Notes: generated by a model not told the origin, from the sequence alone. A stretch of 64,000 bases of DNA from Streptomyces capitiformicae (GCF_002214185.1 NZ_CP022161.1:930001-994000); one strand, 5' to 3'; positions 50,623 to 60,505 are shown, counted from the first letter of the stretch. Program-made: numbers and translations.

Positions 50623-51621
50623 ATGACCGCACCGATTGAGACGACCGGATCGCAGGCCGAGGCGCAGCCGGAGGCCGTGCTGGCAGGTGTCGAGGCCAAG
50701 AAGATCGAGGGCCGCTCGCTCGGCCAGATCGCCTGGACCCGCTTCAAGCGCGACAAGGTGGCGGTCGCCGGCGGTGTCATCGTCGTCCTGCTGATCCTGA
50801 TCGCGGCCCTCTCCCGGCCGCTCCAGTCGCTGCTGGGCCTCGACCCCAACGCCTTCAACCAGGACCTGATCGACCCCAACACCTCCTTGCCCAAGGGCGA
50901 CTTCGGCGGGATGAGCTGGGATCACCCGCTGGGTGTCGAGCCCAAGTTCGGCCGCGACATCCTCGCCCGCATCCTGGAGGGCTCCTGGGTCTCCCTGGTC
51001 GTGGCCTTCGGCGCGACGCTCCTGTCGAACGCCATCGGCGTGGTCCTCGGGTTGATCGCCGGGTACTACGGCGGCCGGGTCGACACGATCGTCAGCCGGC
51101 TGATGGACACCTTCCTGGCGTTCCCGCTGCTGCTCTTCGCCATCGCCATCTCCGCGACACTCCAGGGCGGCGCCTTCGGCCTCGAAGGACTGCCGCTGCA
51201 CATCACGGTGCTCATCTTCGTGATCGGTTTCTTCAACTGGCCGTACATGGGGCGCATCGTGCGCGGTCAGACCCTGGCGCTCCGCGAGCGCGAGTTCATC
51301 GATGCCTCACGGGGGATGGGGGCCGGCGGCCCGTACGTCCTCTTCAAGGAGTTGCTGCCCAACCTCGTCGCGCCGATCATCGTCTACTCGACGCTGCTCA
51401 TCCCGACCAACATCCTCTTCGAGGCGTCGCTCAGCTTCCTCGGCGTCGGGATCCAGCCGCCGCAGGCCTCCTGGGGCGGAATGCTCAACCAGGCGGTCGA
51501 CTTCTTCGAGGTCGACCCGCAGTACATGATCGTTCCCGGCCTCGCGATCTTCATCACGGTGCTGGCCTTCAACCTCCTCGGTGACGGCCTCCGGGACGCC
51601 CTCGACCCCCGCAGCCGCTGA
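50623..51621 (+). CDS. Oligopeptide/dipeptide ABC transporter permease (DppC/OppC-type)
   Basis: This 332-residue permease has the DppC N-terminal helix (VAVAGGVIVVLLILIAAL), the periplasmic HPLGVEPKFGRDILARIL motif, and the cytoplasmic loop EFIDASRGMGAGGPYVLFKE. The ATG at 50623 follows GAGGGACG. Unusually it is the first gene of the operon, before the binding protein and the B-type permease. Confidence 0.93.
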   Translation: MTAPIETTGSQAEAQPEAVLAGVEAKKIEGRSLGQIAWTRFKRDKVAVAGGVIVVLLILIAALSRPLQSLLGLDPNAFNQDLIDPNTSLPKGDFGGMSWDHPLGVEPKFGRDILARILEGSWVSLVVAFGATLLSNAIGVVLGLIAGYYGGRVDTIVSRLMDTFLAFPLLLFAIAISATLQGGAFGLEGLPLHITVLIFVIGFFNWPYMGRIVRGQTLALREREFIDASRGMGAGGPYVLFKELLPNLVAPIIVYSTLLIPTNILFEASLSFLGVGIQPPQASWGGMLNQAVDFFEVDPQYMIVPGLAIFITVLAFNLLGDGLRDALDPRSR

Positions 51622-51688
51622 CGTCTGCGGTCGCGGCGCACGTCGCGTCCTACTCAACTGTCCAACTACGAAGGGGAAACCGACCATC

Positions 51689-53443
51689 ATGCGAAGGTCA
51701 GCAATGGCCGCAGTCGCGGTAGTGAGCAGCGCCGGCCTGCTTCTGTCCGCCTGCAGCAAGGCGGAAGACGGTTCGGACACCCCCAAGGGCGCCGGCGCCA
51801 ACGCCGCGACCAAGGGTGTCGTCAACGAGTCCACGGCGAAGGGCGGCACGGTCACGTACGCCAGCTCCGACGCCCCCGAGTCCCTCGACCCGGGCAACAT
51901 GTACTACGCGTACGGCCTCAACTTCAGCCGCCTCTACGCGCGTCCGCTGATGACGTATAAGCCCGGCCCCGGTGAGGCGGGCAACGAGCTCGTCCCGGAC
52001 CTGGCCGAGAGCGCGGGCACGCCCAGCGACGGCGGCAAGACCTGGACGTACAAGATCCGCCAGGGCGTCAAGTACGAGGACGGCACCGCGGTCACCTCCA
52101 AGGATGTCAAGTACGCCGTGGAGCGCTCGAACTTCGCGCGTGACGTGCTCTCCCTCGGCCCGAACTACTTCCAGAACCTGCTGGACGACCCGGACAAGTA
52201 CAAGGGCCCGTACAAGGACAAGAGCGACAAGGGCATCGCGTCCATCGAGACTCCGGACGACCACACGATCGTCTTCAAGCTGAACAAGCCGTTCTCCGAG
52301 TTCGACTACCTGGCGAGCATGCCGCAGACGGCTCCGGTGCCGAAGGCCAAGGACACGGGCGTCGACTACACCAAGAAGGTCGTCTCCTCCGGCTCGTACA
52401 AGTTCGAGAAGTACGAGGAGGGCAAGCAGATCGTCCTCGTCCGCAACGACCAGTGGGACGCCAAGACGGACCCGCTGCGCAAGCAGTACCCGGACAAGAT
52501 CGTGGTGAACCTCAAGGTCAACAAGGCCACCATCGACAAGGACGTGATGGCCGGCGACACCATGATCGACATCCAGGGCACCGGTGTCGACGCCCAGACG
52601 CAGGCCCAGGTCCTGAAGGACAAGGACCAGATGGCCAACACCGACAACGCGCTCGGCGGCCGTCTCGTCTACACGGCGATCAACACCAAGGTCGCGCCGT
52701 TCGACAACATCGAGTGCCGCAAGGCCGTCGAGTACGCGATCAACAAGGCCGCCGTGCAGACCGCCATGGGCGGACCGATCCGCGGTGACATCGCCTCCAC
52801 CGTCCTGCCGACCGACGTCACGGGCTACGAGAAGGCCGACCTGTACGCCACCGAGGGCAACAAGGGTGACGTCACCAAGGCCAAGGAGCACCTGAAGGCC
52901 TGTGGCAAGGAGAACGGCTTCAAGACCTCCATCTCCGCCCGTACCGACCGTCAGGGCGAGGTCGACGCGGCCACGGCGATCGTCGAGGCGCTGAAGAAGG
53001 TCGGCATCGAGGCCGACATCAAGCAGTACCCGTCCGGCAAGTACTTCTCCGACTACGCGGGTGTGCCGGCGTTCAACAAGAAGAACAACATCGGCCTCAT
53101 CATGATGCAGTGGGGTGCCGACTGGCCGACCGGCTACGGCTTCCTGCAGCAGATCGTTCACGGCAAGGCCATCGGTCAGTCCGGCAACACCAACCTGTCC
53201 GAGCTGGACGACCCCGCGATCAACAAGCTGCTGGACGAGGCGATCGGCAACACCGACGAGGCCGCCCGCACCGCCGCGTACACCGAGGTCGACAAGAAGG
53301 TCATGGAGCAGGCCGCCATCGTCCCGCTGACCTACTTCAAGGTGCTGCTGTACCGCTCGCCGTACGCCACCAACCTGGTGTCGACCTCGGCCTTCAGCGG
53401 TCAGTACGACTACCTCAACGTCGGCACCACGGAAAAGAAGTAG
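51689..53443 (+). CDS. Oligopeptide/dipeptide-binding lipoprotein (SBP family 5)
   Basis: This 584-residue binding protein has a lipoprotein signal ending LLLSAC and the family 5 features ESLDPGNMYYAYG, YGVKYAVE-like segments and WGADWPTGYGFLQQ. The ATG at 51689 is preceded by AAGGGG. It is followed by a strong hairpin (53468-53499), which should raise its protein level over the membrane genes. It captures peptides for the importer; the exact length preference cannot be read. Confidence 0.93.
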   Translation: MRRSAMAAVAVVSSAGLLLSACSKAEDGSDTPKGAGANAATKGVVNESTAKGGTVTYASSDAPESLDPGNMYYAYGLNFSRLYARPLMTYKPGPGEAGNELVPDLAESAGTPSDGGKTWTYKIRQGVKYEDGTAVTSKDVKYAVERSNFARDVLSLGPNYFQNLLDDPDKYKGPYKDKSDKGIASIETPDDHTIVFKLNKPFSEFDYLASMPQTAPVPKAKDTGVDYTKKVVSSGSYKFEKYEEGKQIVLVRNDQWDAKTDPLRKQYPDKIVVNLKVNKATIDKDVMAGDTMIDIQGTGVDAQTQAQVLKDKDQMANTDNALGGRLVYTAINTKVAPFDNIECRKAVEYAINKAAVQTAMGGPIRGDIASTVLPTDVTGYEKADLYATEGNKGDVTKAKEHLKACGKENGFKTSISARTDRQGEVDAATAIVEALKKVGIEADIKQYPSGKYFSDYAGVPAFNKKNNIGLIMMQWGADWPTGYGFLQQIVHGKAIGQSGNTNLSELDDPAINKLLDEAIGNTDEAARTAAYTEVDKKVMEQAAIVPLTYFKVLLYRSPYATNLVSTSAFSGQYDYLNVGTTEKK

Positions 53444-53467
53444 CCCCGGAAGGCAGGTGAAGGCATT

Positions 53468-53499
53468 GGCGCCCGCGGGTTTCGCCACCCGCGGGCGCC
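53468..53499 (+). promoter_or_regulatory. Intercistronic hairpin after the binding-protein gene
   Basis: GGCGCCCGCGGGT (53468-53480) pairs perfectly with ACCCGCGGGCGCC (53487-53499) across a TTCGCC loop. It lies between the binding-protein stop and the permease start inside an operon, so it probably reduces read-through or protects the upstream mRNA. Confidence 0.75.
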
Positions 53500-53512
53500 G
53501 GCGCCGGTCCTC

Positions 53513-54520
53513 GTGATCTCGTACATCCTCCGCCGGACGATCGCGGCGGTGATCCTGCTGCTCGTCGTCACCGCGGTCACCTTCGGCATCTTCTTCATCC
53601 TGCCGAAACTCGCCGGACAGACCACCGACCAGCTGGCACAGCAGTACATCGGCAAGAACCCCACGCCCGAGGACATCGCGGCGGTCAAGCGGAACCTCGG
53701 CCTGGACCAGCCGATCTACGAGCAGTACTGGAACTTCCTCAAGGGGATCGTCTCCGGTGCCACGTACGACCTCGGCCCCACCACGGTCCGCTGTGAAGCT
53801 CCCTGCTTCGGCTACTCCTTCAAGGACCACCTGGAGGTCTGGCCGCAGCTCACCAGCCGCCTGCCGGTGACCATCTCGCTCGCCCTCGGCGCCGCCGTGC
53901 TGTGGCTGCTGGGCGGTGTCGCGGCCGGTGTCATCTCGGCCCTGAGGCCCGGCTCGTTCTTCGACCGGGCCGCGATGGGTGTGGCCCTCGCGGGCGTCTC
54001 CCTGCCCATGTTCTTCACCGGTCAGCTGGCCCTGCTGCTGTTCAGCTACCAGCTGGAGATTTTCGGCAGGACGTACGTCCCCTTCACCGAGAACCCCTCA
54101 CAGTGGGCCAACACCCTGTTCCTGCCCTGGTGTTCGCTGGCGCTCCTCTACTCGGCCATCTACGCCCGGCTCACCCGCTCGGGCATGCTGGAGACGATGA
54201 ACGAGGACTTCATCCGCACCGCGCGGGCCAAGGGCCTGCGCGAGCGCAAGGTGGTCGTCCGGCACGGTCTGCGGGCCGCGCTGACCCCGCTGGTGACCGT
54301 CTTCGGCATGGACATCGGCCTGCTCCTCGGCGGTGCCCTCATCACCGAGACCGTGTTCTCCCTGCACGGCATCGGCGAGTACGCGGTCCAGTCGATCACC
54401 ACCAACGACCTGCCCCCGATCCTCGGGGTGACCCTGCTCGCGGCGTTCTTCGTCGTCTTCATGAACCTTGTGGTGGACCTGCTGTACGCCACGATCGACC
54501 CGCGGGTGAGGCTCTCGTGA
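53513..54520 (+). CDS. Oligopeptide/dipeptide ABC transporter permease (DppB/OppB-type)
   Basis: This 335-residue permease has the B-type N-terminus ([20 protein letters not shown]), the conserved [14 protein letters not shown] segment and the cytoplasmic loop [20 protein letters not shown]. It starts at GTG 53513 with a weak ribosome binding site and overlaps the first ATPase gene by four bases. With the C-type permease it forms the channel. Confidence 0.93.
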   Translation: MISYILRRTIAAVILLLVVTAVTFGIFFILPKLAGQTTDQLAQQYIGKNPTPEDIAAVKRNLGLDQPIYEQYWNFLKGIVSGATYDLGPTTVRCEAPCFGYSFKDHLEVWPQLTSRLPVTISLALGAAVLWLLGGVAAGVISALRPGSFFDRAAMGVALAGVSLPMFFTGQLALLLFSYQLEIFGRTYVPFTENPSQWANTLFLPWCSLALLYSAIYARLTRSGMLETMNEDFIRTARAKGLRERKVVVRHGLRAALTPLVTVFGMDIGLLLGGALITETVFSLHGIGEYAVQSITTNDLPPILGVTLLAAFFVVFMNLVVDLLYATIDPRVRLS

Positions 54521-55611
54521 CCGAACTGTCCAAGACCGGGGCCGCCGTCGGCGAGCCCGCACGCGCCGGGGACGCCCCCGAGGCGTTCCTCGAAGTGCGC
54601 GACCTCAAGGTGCACTTCCCGACCGACGACGGCCTGGTCAAGTCCGTCGACGGTCTCTCCTTCCAGCTGGAGAAGGGCAAGACCCTCGGCATCGTGGGCG
54701 AGTCCGGCTCCGGCAAGTCGGTGACCTCGCTGGCCATCATGGGCCTGCACCGGCTCGGCGCACGCGGCAAGAACGTGCGGATGTCCGGCGAGATCTGGCT
54801 CGACGGCACGGAGTTGGTCGGCGCCGACCCGGACGAGGTGCGCCGGCTGCGCGGCCGCGAGATGGCGATGATCTTCCAGGACCCGCTGTCCGCGATGCAC
54901 CCCTACTACACGGTCGGCAACCAGATCGTCGAGGCGTACCGCGTCCACCACGACGTCAGCAAGAAGACCGCCCGCACCCGCGCCGTCGAACTCCTCGACC
55001 GCGTCGGCATCCCGGAGCCGAACAAGCGGGTCGACATGTACCCGCACGAGTTCTCCGGCGGTATGCGCCAGCGCGCCATGATCGCCATGGCCCTGGTCAA
55101 CAACCCCGAACTGCTGATCGCCGACGAGCCCACCACCGCCCTGGACGTCACCGTCCAGGCGCAGATCCTCGACCTCATCCGGGATCTGCAGAAGGAGTTC
55201 GGCTCCGCGGTCATCATCATCACGCACGACCTCGGCGTGGTGGCCGAGATCGCCGACGACATCCTCGTGATGTACGGCGGCCGCTGCGTGGAACGCGGAC
55301 CGGTCGACGACATCTTCTACCAGCCCGGGCACCCCTACACCTGGGGCCTGCTCGGCTCGATGCCGCGTATCGACCGCGAGCAGACCGACCGGCTCATCCC
55401 CGTCAAGGGCCAGCCGCCCAGCCTCATCAACGTCCCCTCGGGATGCGCCTTCAACCCGCGCTGCCCCTACGCGGACGTCCCCAAGGACGGGATCACCCGC
55501 ACCGAGCGCCCCGAGCTGCGCGAGGTCGGCGGCCGGCACTTCACCGCCTGCCACCTGTCGCAGGAGGACCGCAGCCGGATCTGGAACGAAGAGATTGCGC
55601 CGAAGCTGTGA
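54517..55611 (+). CDS. Oligopeptide/dipeptide ABC transporter ATPase (DppD/OppD-type)
   Basis: This 364-residue ATPase has Walker A GESGSGKS, signature [15 protein letters not shown], Walker [13 protein letters not shown], and the C-terminal oligopeptide/dipeptide signature with Cys residues in [12 protein letters not shown] that may bind an Fe-S cluster. The GTG at 54517 overlaps the permease stop (GTGA). It pairs with the next ATPase. Confidence 0.95.
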   Translation: MTELSKTGAAVGEPARAGDAPEAFLEVRDLKVHFPTDDGLVKSVDGLSFQLEKGKTLGIVGESGSGKSVTSLAIMGLHRLGARGKNVRMSGEIWLDGTELVGADPDEVRRLRGREMAMIFQDPLSAMHPYYTVGNQIVEAYRVHHDVSKKTARTRAVELLDRVGIPEPNKRVDMYPHEFSGGMRQRAMIAMALVNNPELLIADEPTTALDVTVQAQILDLIRDLQKEFGSAVIIITHDLGVVAEIADDILVMYGGRCVERGPVDDIFYQPGHPYTWGLLGSMPRIDREQTDRLIPVKGQPPSLINVPSGCAFNPRCPYADVPKDGITRTERPELREVGGRHFTACHLSQEDRSRIWNEEIAPKL

Positions 55612-56714
55612 GTGAGACCGATACCCGGACGGGGACCAAAGGCGAGAAAGTGTCCGAGGACGAGAAACCGCTGCTCAAGGTCGAGGGCCTGGTCAAGCAC
55701 TTCCCCATCAAGAAGGGCCTGCTCCAGCGGCAGGTCGGGGCGGTCAAGGCCGTGGACGGCATCGACTTCGAGGTCCGCCGGGGCGAGACCCTCGGCGTCG
55801 TCGGCGAGTCCGGCTGCGGCAAGTCGACCATGGGCCGTCTGATCACCCGCCTCCTGGAACCGTCCGGCGGGAAGATCGAGTTCGACGGCACGGACATCAC
55901 GCACCTCAACACGGCCGGCATGCGCCCGCTGCGCCGCGATGTGCAGATGATCTTCCAGGACCCGTACGGCTCGCTGAACCCCCGGCACACCATCGGCACG
56001 ATCGTCTCCGCGCCGTTCAGGCTCCAGGGCGTCGAGCCCGAGGGCGGCGTGAAGAAGGAGGTCCAGCGCCTCCTGGAGCTGGTGGGCCTGAGCCCCGAGC
56101 ACTACAACCGCTACCCGCACGAGTTCTCCGGCGGCCAGCGTCAGCGCATCGGCATCGCCCGCGCGCTCGCCCTCAAGCCCCGGATGGTCGTCGCGGACGA
56201 GCCGGTCTCCGCGCTCGACGTGTCCATCCAGGCCCAGGTCGTCAACCTGATGGACGACCTCCAGGACGAGCTCGGCCTGACGTACGTGATCATCGCGCAC
56301 GACCTGTCGGTGGTCCGCCACGTATCCGACCGCATCGCGGTGATGTACCTCGGCAAGATCGTCGAACTCGCCGACCGGGACTCGCTGTACGCGGCGCCGA
56401 TGCACCCGTACACCAAGGCCCTCCTCTCGGCCGTACCGATCCCGGACCCCCGGCGGCGCGGCGCCAAGAGCGAGCGCATCCTGCTCAAGGGCGATGTGCC
56501 CTCGCCGATTGCGCCGCCGAGCGGCTGTCGCTTCCACACGCGGTGCTGGAAGGCCACGGAGATCTGCAAGACCACGGAACCGCCGCTGGCCGAGCTGAAG
56601 CCGGGGCAGCGGGTGGCCTGCCACCACCCGGAGAACTTCGAGGACCAGCAGCCGCAGGACACGAAGGCCGTGAAGACCGAGGCCACCGCGGAGGCTCCCG
56701 CCAAGGAGAAGTGA
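55608..56714 (+). CDS. Oligopeptide/dipeptide ABC transporter ATPase (DppF/OppF-type)
   Basis: This 368-residue ATPase has Walker [13 protein letters not shown], signature [15 protein letters not shown], Walker [13 protein letters not shown] and the C-terminal RFHTRCWKA motif. It starts at GTG 55608, overlapping the previous stop. It is the last gene of the importer; a hairpin terminator (56728-56752) follows. Confidence 0.95.
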   Translation: MSETDTRTGTKGEKVSEDEKPLLKVEGLVKHFPIKKGLLQRQVGAVKAVDGIDFEVRRGETLGVVGESGCGKSTMGRLITRLLEPSGGKIEFDGTDITHLNTAGMRPLRRDVQMIFQDPYGSLNPRHTIGTIVSAPFRLQGVEPEGGVKKEVQRLLELVGLSPEHYNRYPHEFSGGQRQRIGIARALALKPRMVVADEPVSALDVSIQAQVVNLMDDLQDELGLTYVIIAHDLSVVRHVSDRIAVMYLGKIVELADRDSLYAAPMHPYTKALLSAVPIPDPRRRGAKSERILLKGDVPSPIAPPSGCRFHTRCWKATEICKTTEPPLAELKPGQRVACHHPENFEDQQPQDTKAVKTEATAEAPAKEK

Positions 56715-56727
56715 CGTAGAGCACTGG

Positions 56728-56752
56728 GTGCGCCTTGCATTGCAAGGCGCAC
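56728..56752 (+). terminator. Rho-independent-like terminator after the oligopeptide operon
   Basis: GTGCGCCTTGCA (56728-56739) and TGCAAGGCGCAC (56741-56752) are perfectly complementary around one base, and TTTT follows at 56757. It ends the ABC operon and lies before the TRIC-like gene. Confidence 0.8.
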
Positions 56753-56778
56753 TCGTGTTTTCGGGTGAGAATGTTCGG

Positions 56779-57438
56779 GTGCTCCAGCAAATCTTCTCCC
56801 CATCCGTCCAGCATGCGCTCGACCTGATCGGCATCTTCGTCTTCGCCATCTCCGGCGCGCTGCTCGCCGTACGCAAGAACTTCGACGTCTTCGGGATCGC
56901 CGTTCTCGCCGAGGTCACCGCGCTCGGTGGCGGGCTGTTCCGGGACCTGGTCATCGGAGCCGTTCCGCCGGCCGCCTTCACCGATCTCGGCTACTTCCTC
57001 ACCCCGCTCCTGGCCGCCCTGCTCGTCTTCTTCCTGCATCCGGAGGTCGAGCGCATCCAGGCCGGCGTGAACGTCTTCGACGCCGCCGGCCTCGGTCTCT
57101 TCTGTGTGGCGGGCACGACGAAGGCGTACGAGCACGGCCTCGGTCTGACCGCCTCCGCCACCCTCGGCCTCGCCACGGCGGTCGGCGGCGGTGTGCTGCG
57201 GGACGTGATCGCGGGCGAGGTGCCCTCGCTGCTGCGCTGGGACCGCGATCTGTACGCCGTCCCCGCGATGGTCGGCGCCGGCCTGGTCGTGCTGTGCCTC
57301 CGCTACGACGCCCTGACCACGGTCACCTCCGCGCTCGCCGCCGTCACGGCCTTCGTGCTGCGGCTGCTGGCGATGCGGTACCACTGGCGGGCGCCACGGG
57401 CGTGGAACCGGCGGTCGGCGGCGGTGGAGGAAGTCTGA
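56779..57438 (+). CDS. TRIC/YadS-type membrane protein
   Basis: This 219-residue protein has about seven hydrophobic segments in two similar halves, each with a glycine-rich motif (TALGGGLFRDLVIG and TAVGGGVLRDVIAG). This matches the UPF0126/TRIC family, known as trimeric cation channels or glycine-linked transporters. The GTG at 56779 is chosen because an earlier start (56728) lies within the terminator. The transported ion or solute is not known. Confidence 0.85.
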   Translation: MLQQIFSPSVQHALDLIGIFVFAISGALLAVRKNFDVFGIAVLAEVTALGGGLFRDLVIGAVPPAAFTDLGYFLTPLLAALLVFFLHPEVERIQAGVNVFDAAGLGLFCVAGTTKAYEHGLGLTASATLGLATAVGGGVLRDVIAGEVPSLLRWDRDLYAVPAMVGAGLVVLCLRYDALTTVTSALAAVTAFVLRLLAMRYHWRAPRAWNRRSAAVEEV

Positions 57439-57516
57439 GCCGGTCATGCAAAGCCTGTGCCGCAGGTAAAGCCTATAAAGCTACCGCTTAGTAATCACCT
57501 GTTGTACGGTTCACCC

Positions 57517-58371
57517 ATGCCCGAAGCAGCTTTCGTACAGGCCACCATCGGAGACAGCGAGTTCGACCGGGACACCGCGGTCACCCTGCGGGAACCCGGC
57601 GTCTACGACATCGACCTCTCCGCCGGCTGGACGATCATCGGCGCTGTCAACGGCGGCTATCTGCTGGCCGTTCTGGGCCGCGCCCTCGCCGACGCGCTCC
57701 CGCACGACGACCCGTTCACGGTCTCCGCGCACTACCTGACCGCGTCCCGGCCGGGCCCCGCGGTCGTCCGCACGAACATCGTCCGCACCGGCCGCACCCT
57801 GTCGACCGGCCAGGCCTCCCTCTTCCAGTACGACGAGGCGGGCAACGAGGTCGAGCGGATCCGTGTCCTCGCCTCCTACGGCGACCTGGACTCCCTCCCG
57901 GACGACGTCCGTACGACGGCGAAGCCGCCCGCGATCCCGCCGGTCGAGCAGTGCTTCGGCCCTCAGGACGCTCCCGCCCCCGTCCCCGGCAGCTCCGCGA
58001 TCGCCGACCGGCTGCTCCTCAAGCTGGACCCCTCGACCCTGGGCTGGGTGCTCGGCGCGCCCTCCGGCAAGGGCGAGATGCGGGCCTGGTTCGGGCTCGC
58101 CGACGGCCGCGACGCCGACCCCATCTCGCTTCTCCTCGCGGTGGACGCCCTGCCTCCGACCGCCTTCGAACTGGGCATCTCCGGCTGGGTTCCGACCGTC
58201 GAACTGACCGTCCACGTCCGCTGCCGCCCGGCGCCGGGCCCGCTCCGGGTCTCCATCGCCACCCGCAACCTCGCCGGCGGCTTCCTGGAGGAGGACGCGG
58301 AGGTCTGGGACAGCGCCGACCGACTGGTCGCGCAGTCCCGTCAACTGGCGCGGGTCAGGCTGTCGAACTGA
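57517..58371 (+). CDS. Double hot-dog acyl-CoA thioesterase-like protein
   Basis: This 284-residue protein has two hot-dog halves, with AVNGGYLLAVLGRAL in the first and the WVPTVELTVHVRCRP segment in the second, as in TesB-like 4HBT_3 proteins. It probably hydrolyses an acyl-CoA. The ATG at 57517 begins MPEAAFVQATIGD. Its 3' end overlaps the next, convergent gene by 17 bp. Confidence 0.85.
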   Translation: MPEAAFVQATIGDSEFDRDTAVTLREPGVYDIDLSAGWTIIGAVNGGYLLAVLGRALADALPHDDPFTVSAHYLTASRPGPAVVRTNIVRTGRTLSTGQASLFQYDEAGNEVERIRVLASYGDLDSLPDDVRTTAKPPAIPPVEQCFGPQDAPAPVPGSSAIADRLLLKLDPSTLGWVLGAPSGKGEMRAWFGLADGRDADPISLLLAVDALPPTAFELGISGWVPTVELTVHVRCRPAPGPLRVSIATRNLAGGFLEEDAEVWDSADRLVAQSRQLARVRLSN

Positions 58372-58981
58372 GCGGCCTGCGGCCCAGCCAGGCCGCCAAC
58401 CGCCCATAGGCGTCGGCCCCTTCGGGGGCCGGCAGCGCCGGTTCGAACGGCCGCCCCTCGCGCGAGCCGTCGGGCAGCGTGACCCGCGCCGCGGCCAGGG
58501 AGAACCTGGCCAGCTCCGGGTCGAGCGCGAGTGGCCGCCCGAGGCCCTCGGAGAGGTCCCAGGTGTGGGCCACGATCTCCATGACGTACGCCGACAGCGC
58601 GTCCCGTCCGGGGATGTTGCCCCACGGGACGCGTACAGGGGTCGTCATGCGCTCGTCGCCCGCCCATGCCCTGAGGACCCTGCTCCTGACCGCCTCGTAC
58701 GCGGTCGGCCATGCGGTGTCCCCGACGCCGTCCACGAACATCCGTACGGCCAGCCCGTCGCCGCCCTCGCCGACGACCGCGATGCGGAGGGTGCCGCCGA
58801 CGATGTGGCTGAGCAGGGTGCGTACGTCGTACTCGGCGCAGGGCGTCCGGCCGGTCAGCTGTTCCGGCCGTACGGTCCCGATGAGCGCGGCGGCCTGTGC
58901 GGTGGCGCGGGTGTAGAAGGGGCGGGGGTCGACGGTGCTGTCCTGGGTGCCCTGGGTGTCGGGCGCGTCCGCGGCGGTCAT
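58355..58981 (-). CDS. TIGR03086-type DinB-like metal-binding protein
   Basis: This 208-residue four-helix protein resembles the mycothiol-dependent maleylpyruvate isomerase N-terminal/DinB-like family. Possible ligands include the His in RTLLSHIVGG and the His in YVMEIVAHTWDLSEGLG. Members are usually mycothiol-linked enzymes in actinobacteria. The ATG at 58981 is used; a longer frame adds 32 residues. Confidence 0.83.
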   Translation of the reverse strand: MTAADAPDTQGTQDSTVDPRPFYTRATAQAAALIGTVRPEQLTGRTPCAEYDVRTLLSHIVGGTLRIAVVGEGGDGLAVRMFVDGVGDTAWPTAYEAVRSRVLRAWAGDERMTTPVRVPWGNIPGRDALSAYVMEIVAHTWDLSEGLGRPLALDPELARFSLAAARVTLPDGSREGRPFEPALPAPEGADAYGRLAAWLGRRPLSSTA

Positions 58982-59122
58982 TGGTGGGCCTCTCGGTGCG
59001 GGTGGGGGTGGCGCGTCGGTGCTGTTCGGAGACTTCCCGCCGGGCCCGGTGCCGGTGGCCGGAGGCTGCCCGGACAACCCGCATGAGGGACCCTGAGCCC
59101 CTGATCCGGTGAAGGCCGACCG

Positions 59123-59545
59123 GTGGCCCTCCTCGCGGTGGCCCCTCTCTTCCTGGTGACGTGCGGCTCGGGCGACTCCTCGTCGTCCACCTCGAACTCG
59201 AACAACGGCAACTCCGGCCAGCAGACCTGCCAGGCCCCGTCCGGCGCCCCCTCCGGTGCCCCCTCGGCGGGCGGCGCGGCTCCGTCGGGCGCCCCGTCGG
59301 CTGATGGCGCGGCCCCGTCCGGTGCGCCGAGCGGCGCCCCCGGTGGCGGTCAGGGCGGCCCCGGCGGCGGTGGGGGCTGTGGTGGCCCGGGCGGCGGCCG
59401 GCAGGGCCAGGGCGCCCCGAGCGGCGCGCCGAGCGCGGCGGCCACGGCCTCGGCGTCAGAGGAGAGCCGACCTCGGGTCCGTGCCCGGACCGGTACGTAC
59501 GTGGAGGGCGCGCCCGATGACCGGGCGCGCCCTCCACGTATGTGA
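59123..59545 (+). CDS. Possible low-complexity lipoprotein
   Basis: This 140-residue frame starts at GTG 59123, after GAAGG. It has a short hydrophobic leader ending in a lipobox-like LFLVTC and then a Ser/Asn tract, repeated PSGAPS units and a Gly-rich stretch. Such sequences occur as small lipoproteins or cell-wall spacers. Its last codons run through the terminator hairpin at 59498, which is unusual. It could also be a non-coding frame with biased codons; confidence is moderate. Confidence 0.5.
   Translation: MALLAVAPLFLVTCGSGDSSSSTSNSNNGNSGQQTCQAPSGAPSGAPSAGGAAPSGAPSADGAAPSGAPSGAPGGGQGGPGGGGGCGGPGGGRQGQGAPSGAPSAAATASASEESRPRVRARTGTYVEGAPDDRARPPRM
59498..59540. terminator. Perfect 18-bp hairpin terminator
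   Basis: TACGTGGAGGGCGCGCCC (59498-59515) pairs with GGGCGCGCCCTCCACGTA (59523-59540) across a seven-base loop. It lies between the convergent lipoprotein-like and TetR genes. Confidence 0.9.
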
Positions 59546-59559
59546 GGCGAGACCGTCTG

Positions 59560-60186
59560 TCAGTCCAGCCAGTTGAGGCGGCCGATGCTGATCAGGCGCA
59601 GGCGGCGGGTGGCGAGTCGGGTCACCCTGGCCCGTTCCTCCTCGGGTTCGTCCAGCGCCTCCAGGAAGAGGGAAGCCGTCATCAGCATCTGGTCGACGTA
59701 GAGACCGGCGAGCATCAGCAGGTCGTCCTCGTTCCACCCCTCGGCCTCTGGGTGCTTGGCCAGCTCGCTGCTCACTTCCTCGGCGAACCGGACCAGTTGC
59801 TCGCGGATGGCCGCCCGCACCGGCTGGACTCCGCCGTGCCGCTCGCGGGCGATGAAACGGACGTGAGCCGGGTACTCGTCCACGTGGCGGGCGATCAGTT
59901 CGACGGCACGCTCGATGAGTTCGTCGCTGTCGCCGACCGCCGACATCAGATCCCGTATCACCGGATGCAGACTGCCCAGTACCTCCTCGACCAGCGCGAC
60001 ACCGAGGTCCGCGGTCGAGCGGAAGTGCCGGTAGAACGCGGTCGGGGCGACCCCCACGGCCCGGGTGACCTCGCGCAGGCCCAGGCTGCTCAGGCTCTGC
60101 TCCTCCAGCAGGCCGAGCGCGGCGTCCATGAGCGCCTGCCGGGTCTTCTGCTTCTGGGCCTGCCGGACACCGAGGGTGTGACTCAT
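59560..60186 (-). CDS. TetR-family regulator (FabR-like)
   Basis: This 208-residue regulator has a TetR DNA-binding domain (KTRQALMDAALGLLEEQ, then LREVTRAVGVAPTAFYRHFR) and a C-terminal domain with VRFIARERHGG and DDLLMLAGLYVDQMLM. The overall pattern resembles FabR-type lipid regulators. It is divergent from the small membrane protein gene; the gap has a 28-bp palindrome (60251-60278). Confidence 0.87.
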   Translation of the reverse strand: MSHTLGVRQAQKQKTRQALMDAALGLLEEQSLSSLGLREVTRAVGVAPTAFYRHFRSTADLGVALVEEVLGSLHPVIRDLMSAVGDSDELIERAVELIARHVDEYPAHVRFIARERHGGVQPVRAAIREQLVRFAEEVSSELAKHPEAEGWNEDDLLMLAGLYVDQMLMTASLFLEALDEPEEERARVTRLATRRLRLISIGRLNWLD

Positions 60187-60250
60187 GCCATGCAGTTAAC
60201 AACTGTTCTCTGTATTTGCAAAGCCGGGCGAGCGCTAGACTTGGCAGTCA

Positions 60251-60278
60251 GTGAACAACTGTAACTACAATCGTTCAC
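60251..60278. promoter_or_regulatory. 28-bp imperfect palindrome, candidate TetR operator
   Basis: GTGAAC and GTTCAC mark the ends of an imperfect palindrome with 22 of 28 positions symmetric. It lies between the TetR gene and the small membrane protein gene, and an additional AACAACTGTT half-like sequence lies nearer the TetR start (near 60197). Probable autoregulatory site; inferred. Confidence 0.6.
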
Positions 60279-60305
60279 CCAACCGTAACGAGAGGCCTTC
60301 TCGCG

Positions 60306-60470
60306 ATGCTGTTCCTCGTCGCCGCACTTCTGCTGCTGGGTGTCGTCCTGGGCACCGTGGCCCACGTTCCGCTCCACGTCTCCCTCGTCGCCGCGGCCGT
60401 CATCGCCACCTGGCTGGCCGTCTTCGCCTACCGCGAGCGCCATGCCCGCCGCACCCGCACCACCGACTGA
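60306..60470 (+). CDS. 54-residue small membrane protein
   Basis: The frame starts at ATG 60306 after a GAGAGG and reads MLFLVAALLLLGVVLGTVAH, then LVAAAVIATWLAVFAYRERH and a basic tail HARRTRTTD. This gives two transmembrane helices with a cytoplasmic Arg-rich end. It is divergent from the TetR gene and just upstream of the DUF4190 gene. The function is unknown; its size and location suggest a membrane regulatory or stress peptide. Confidence 0.7.
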   Translation: MLFLVAALLLLGVVLGTVAHVPLHVSLVAAAVIATWLAVFAYRERHARRTRTTD

Positions 60471-60505
60471 CCGCCCGCGAAAGCCCCTTGGGAGCAGACC
60501 GAACC

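Noticed and set aside
51698..53830. 710-codon minus-strand frame
   Set aside because: Antisense to the oligopeptide-binding gene; Val/Leu/Asp-rich shadow without domains.
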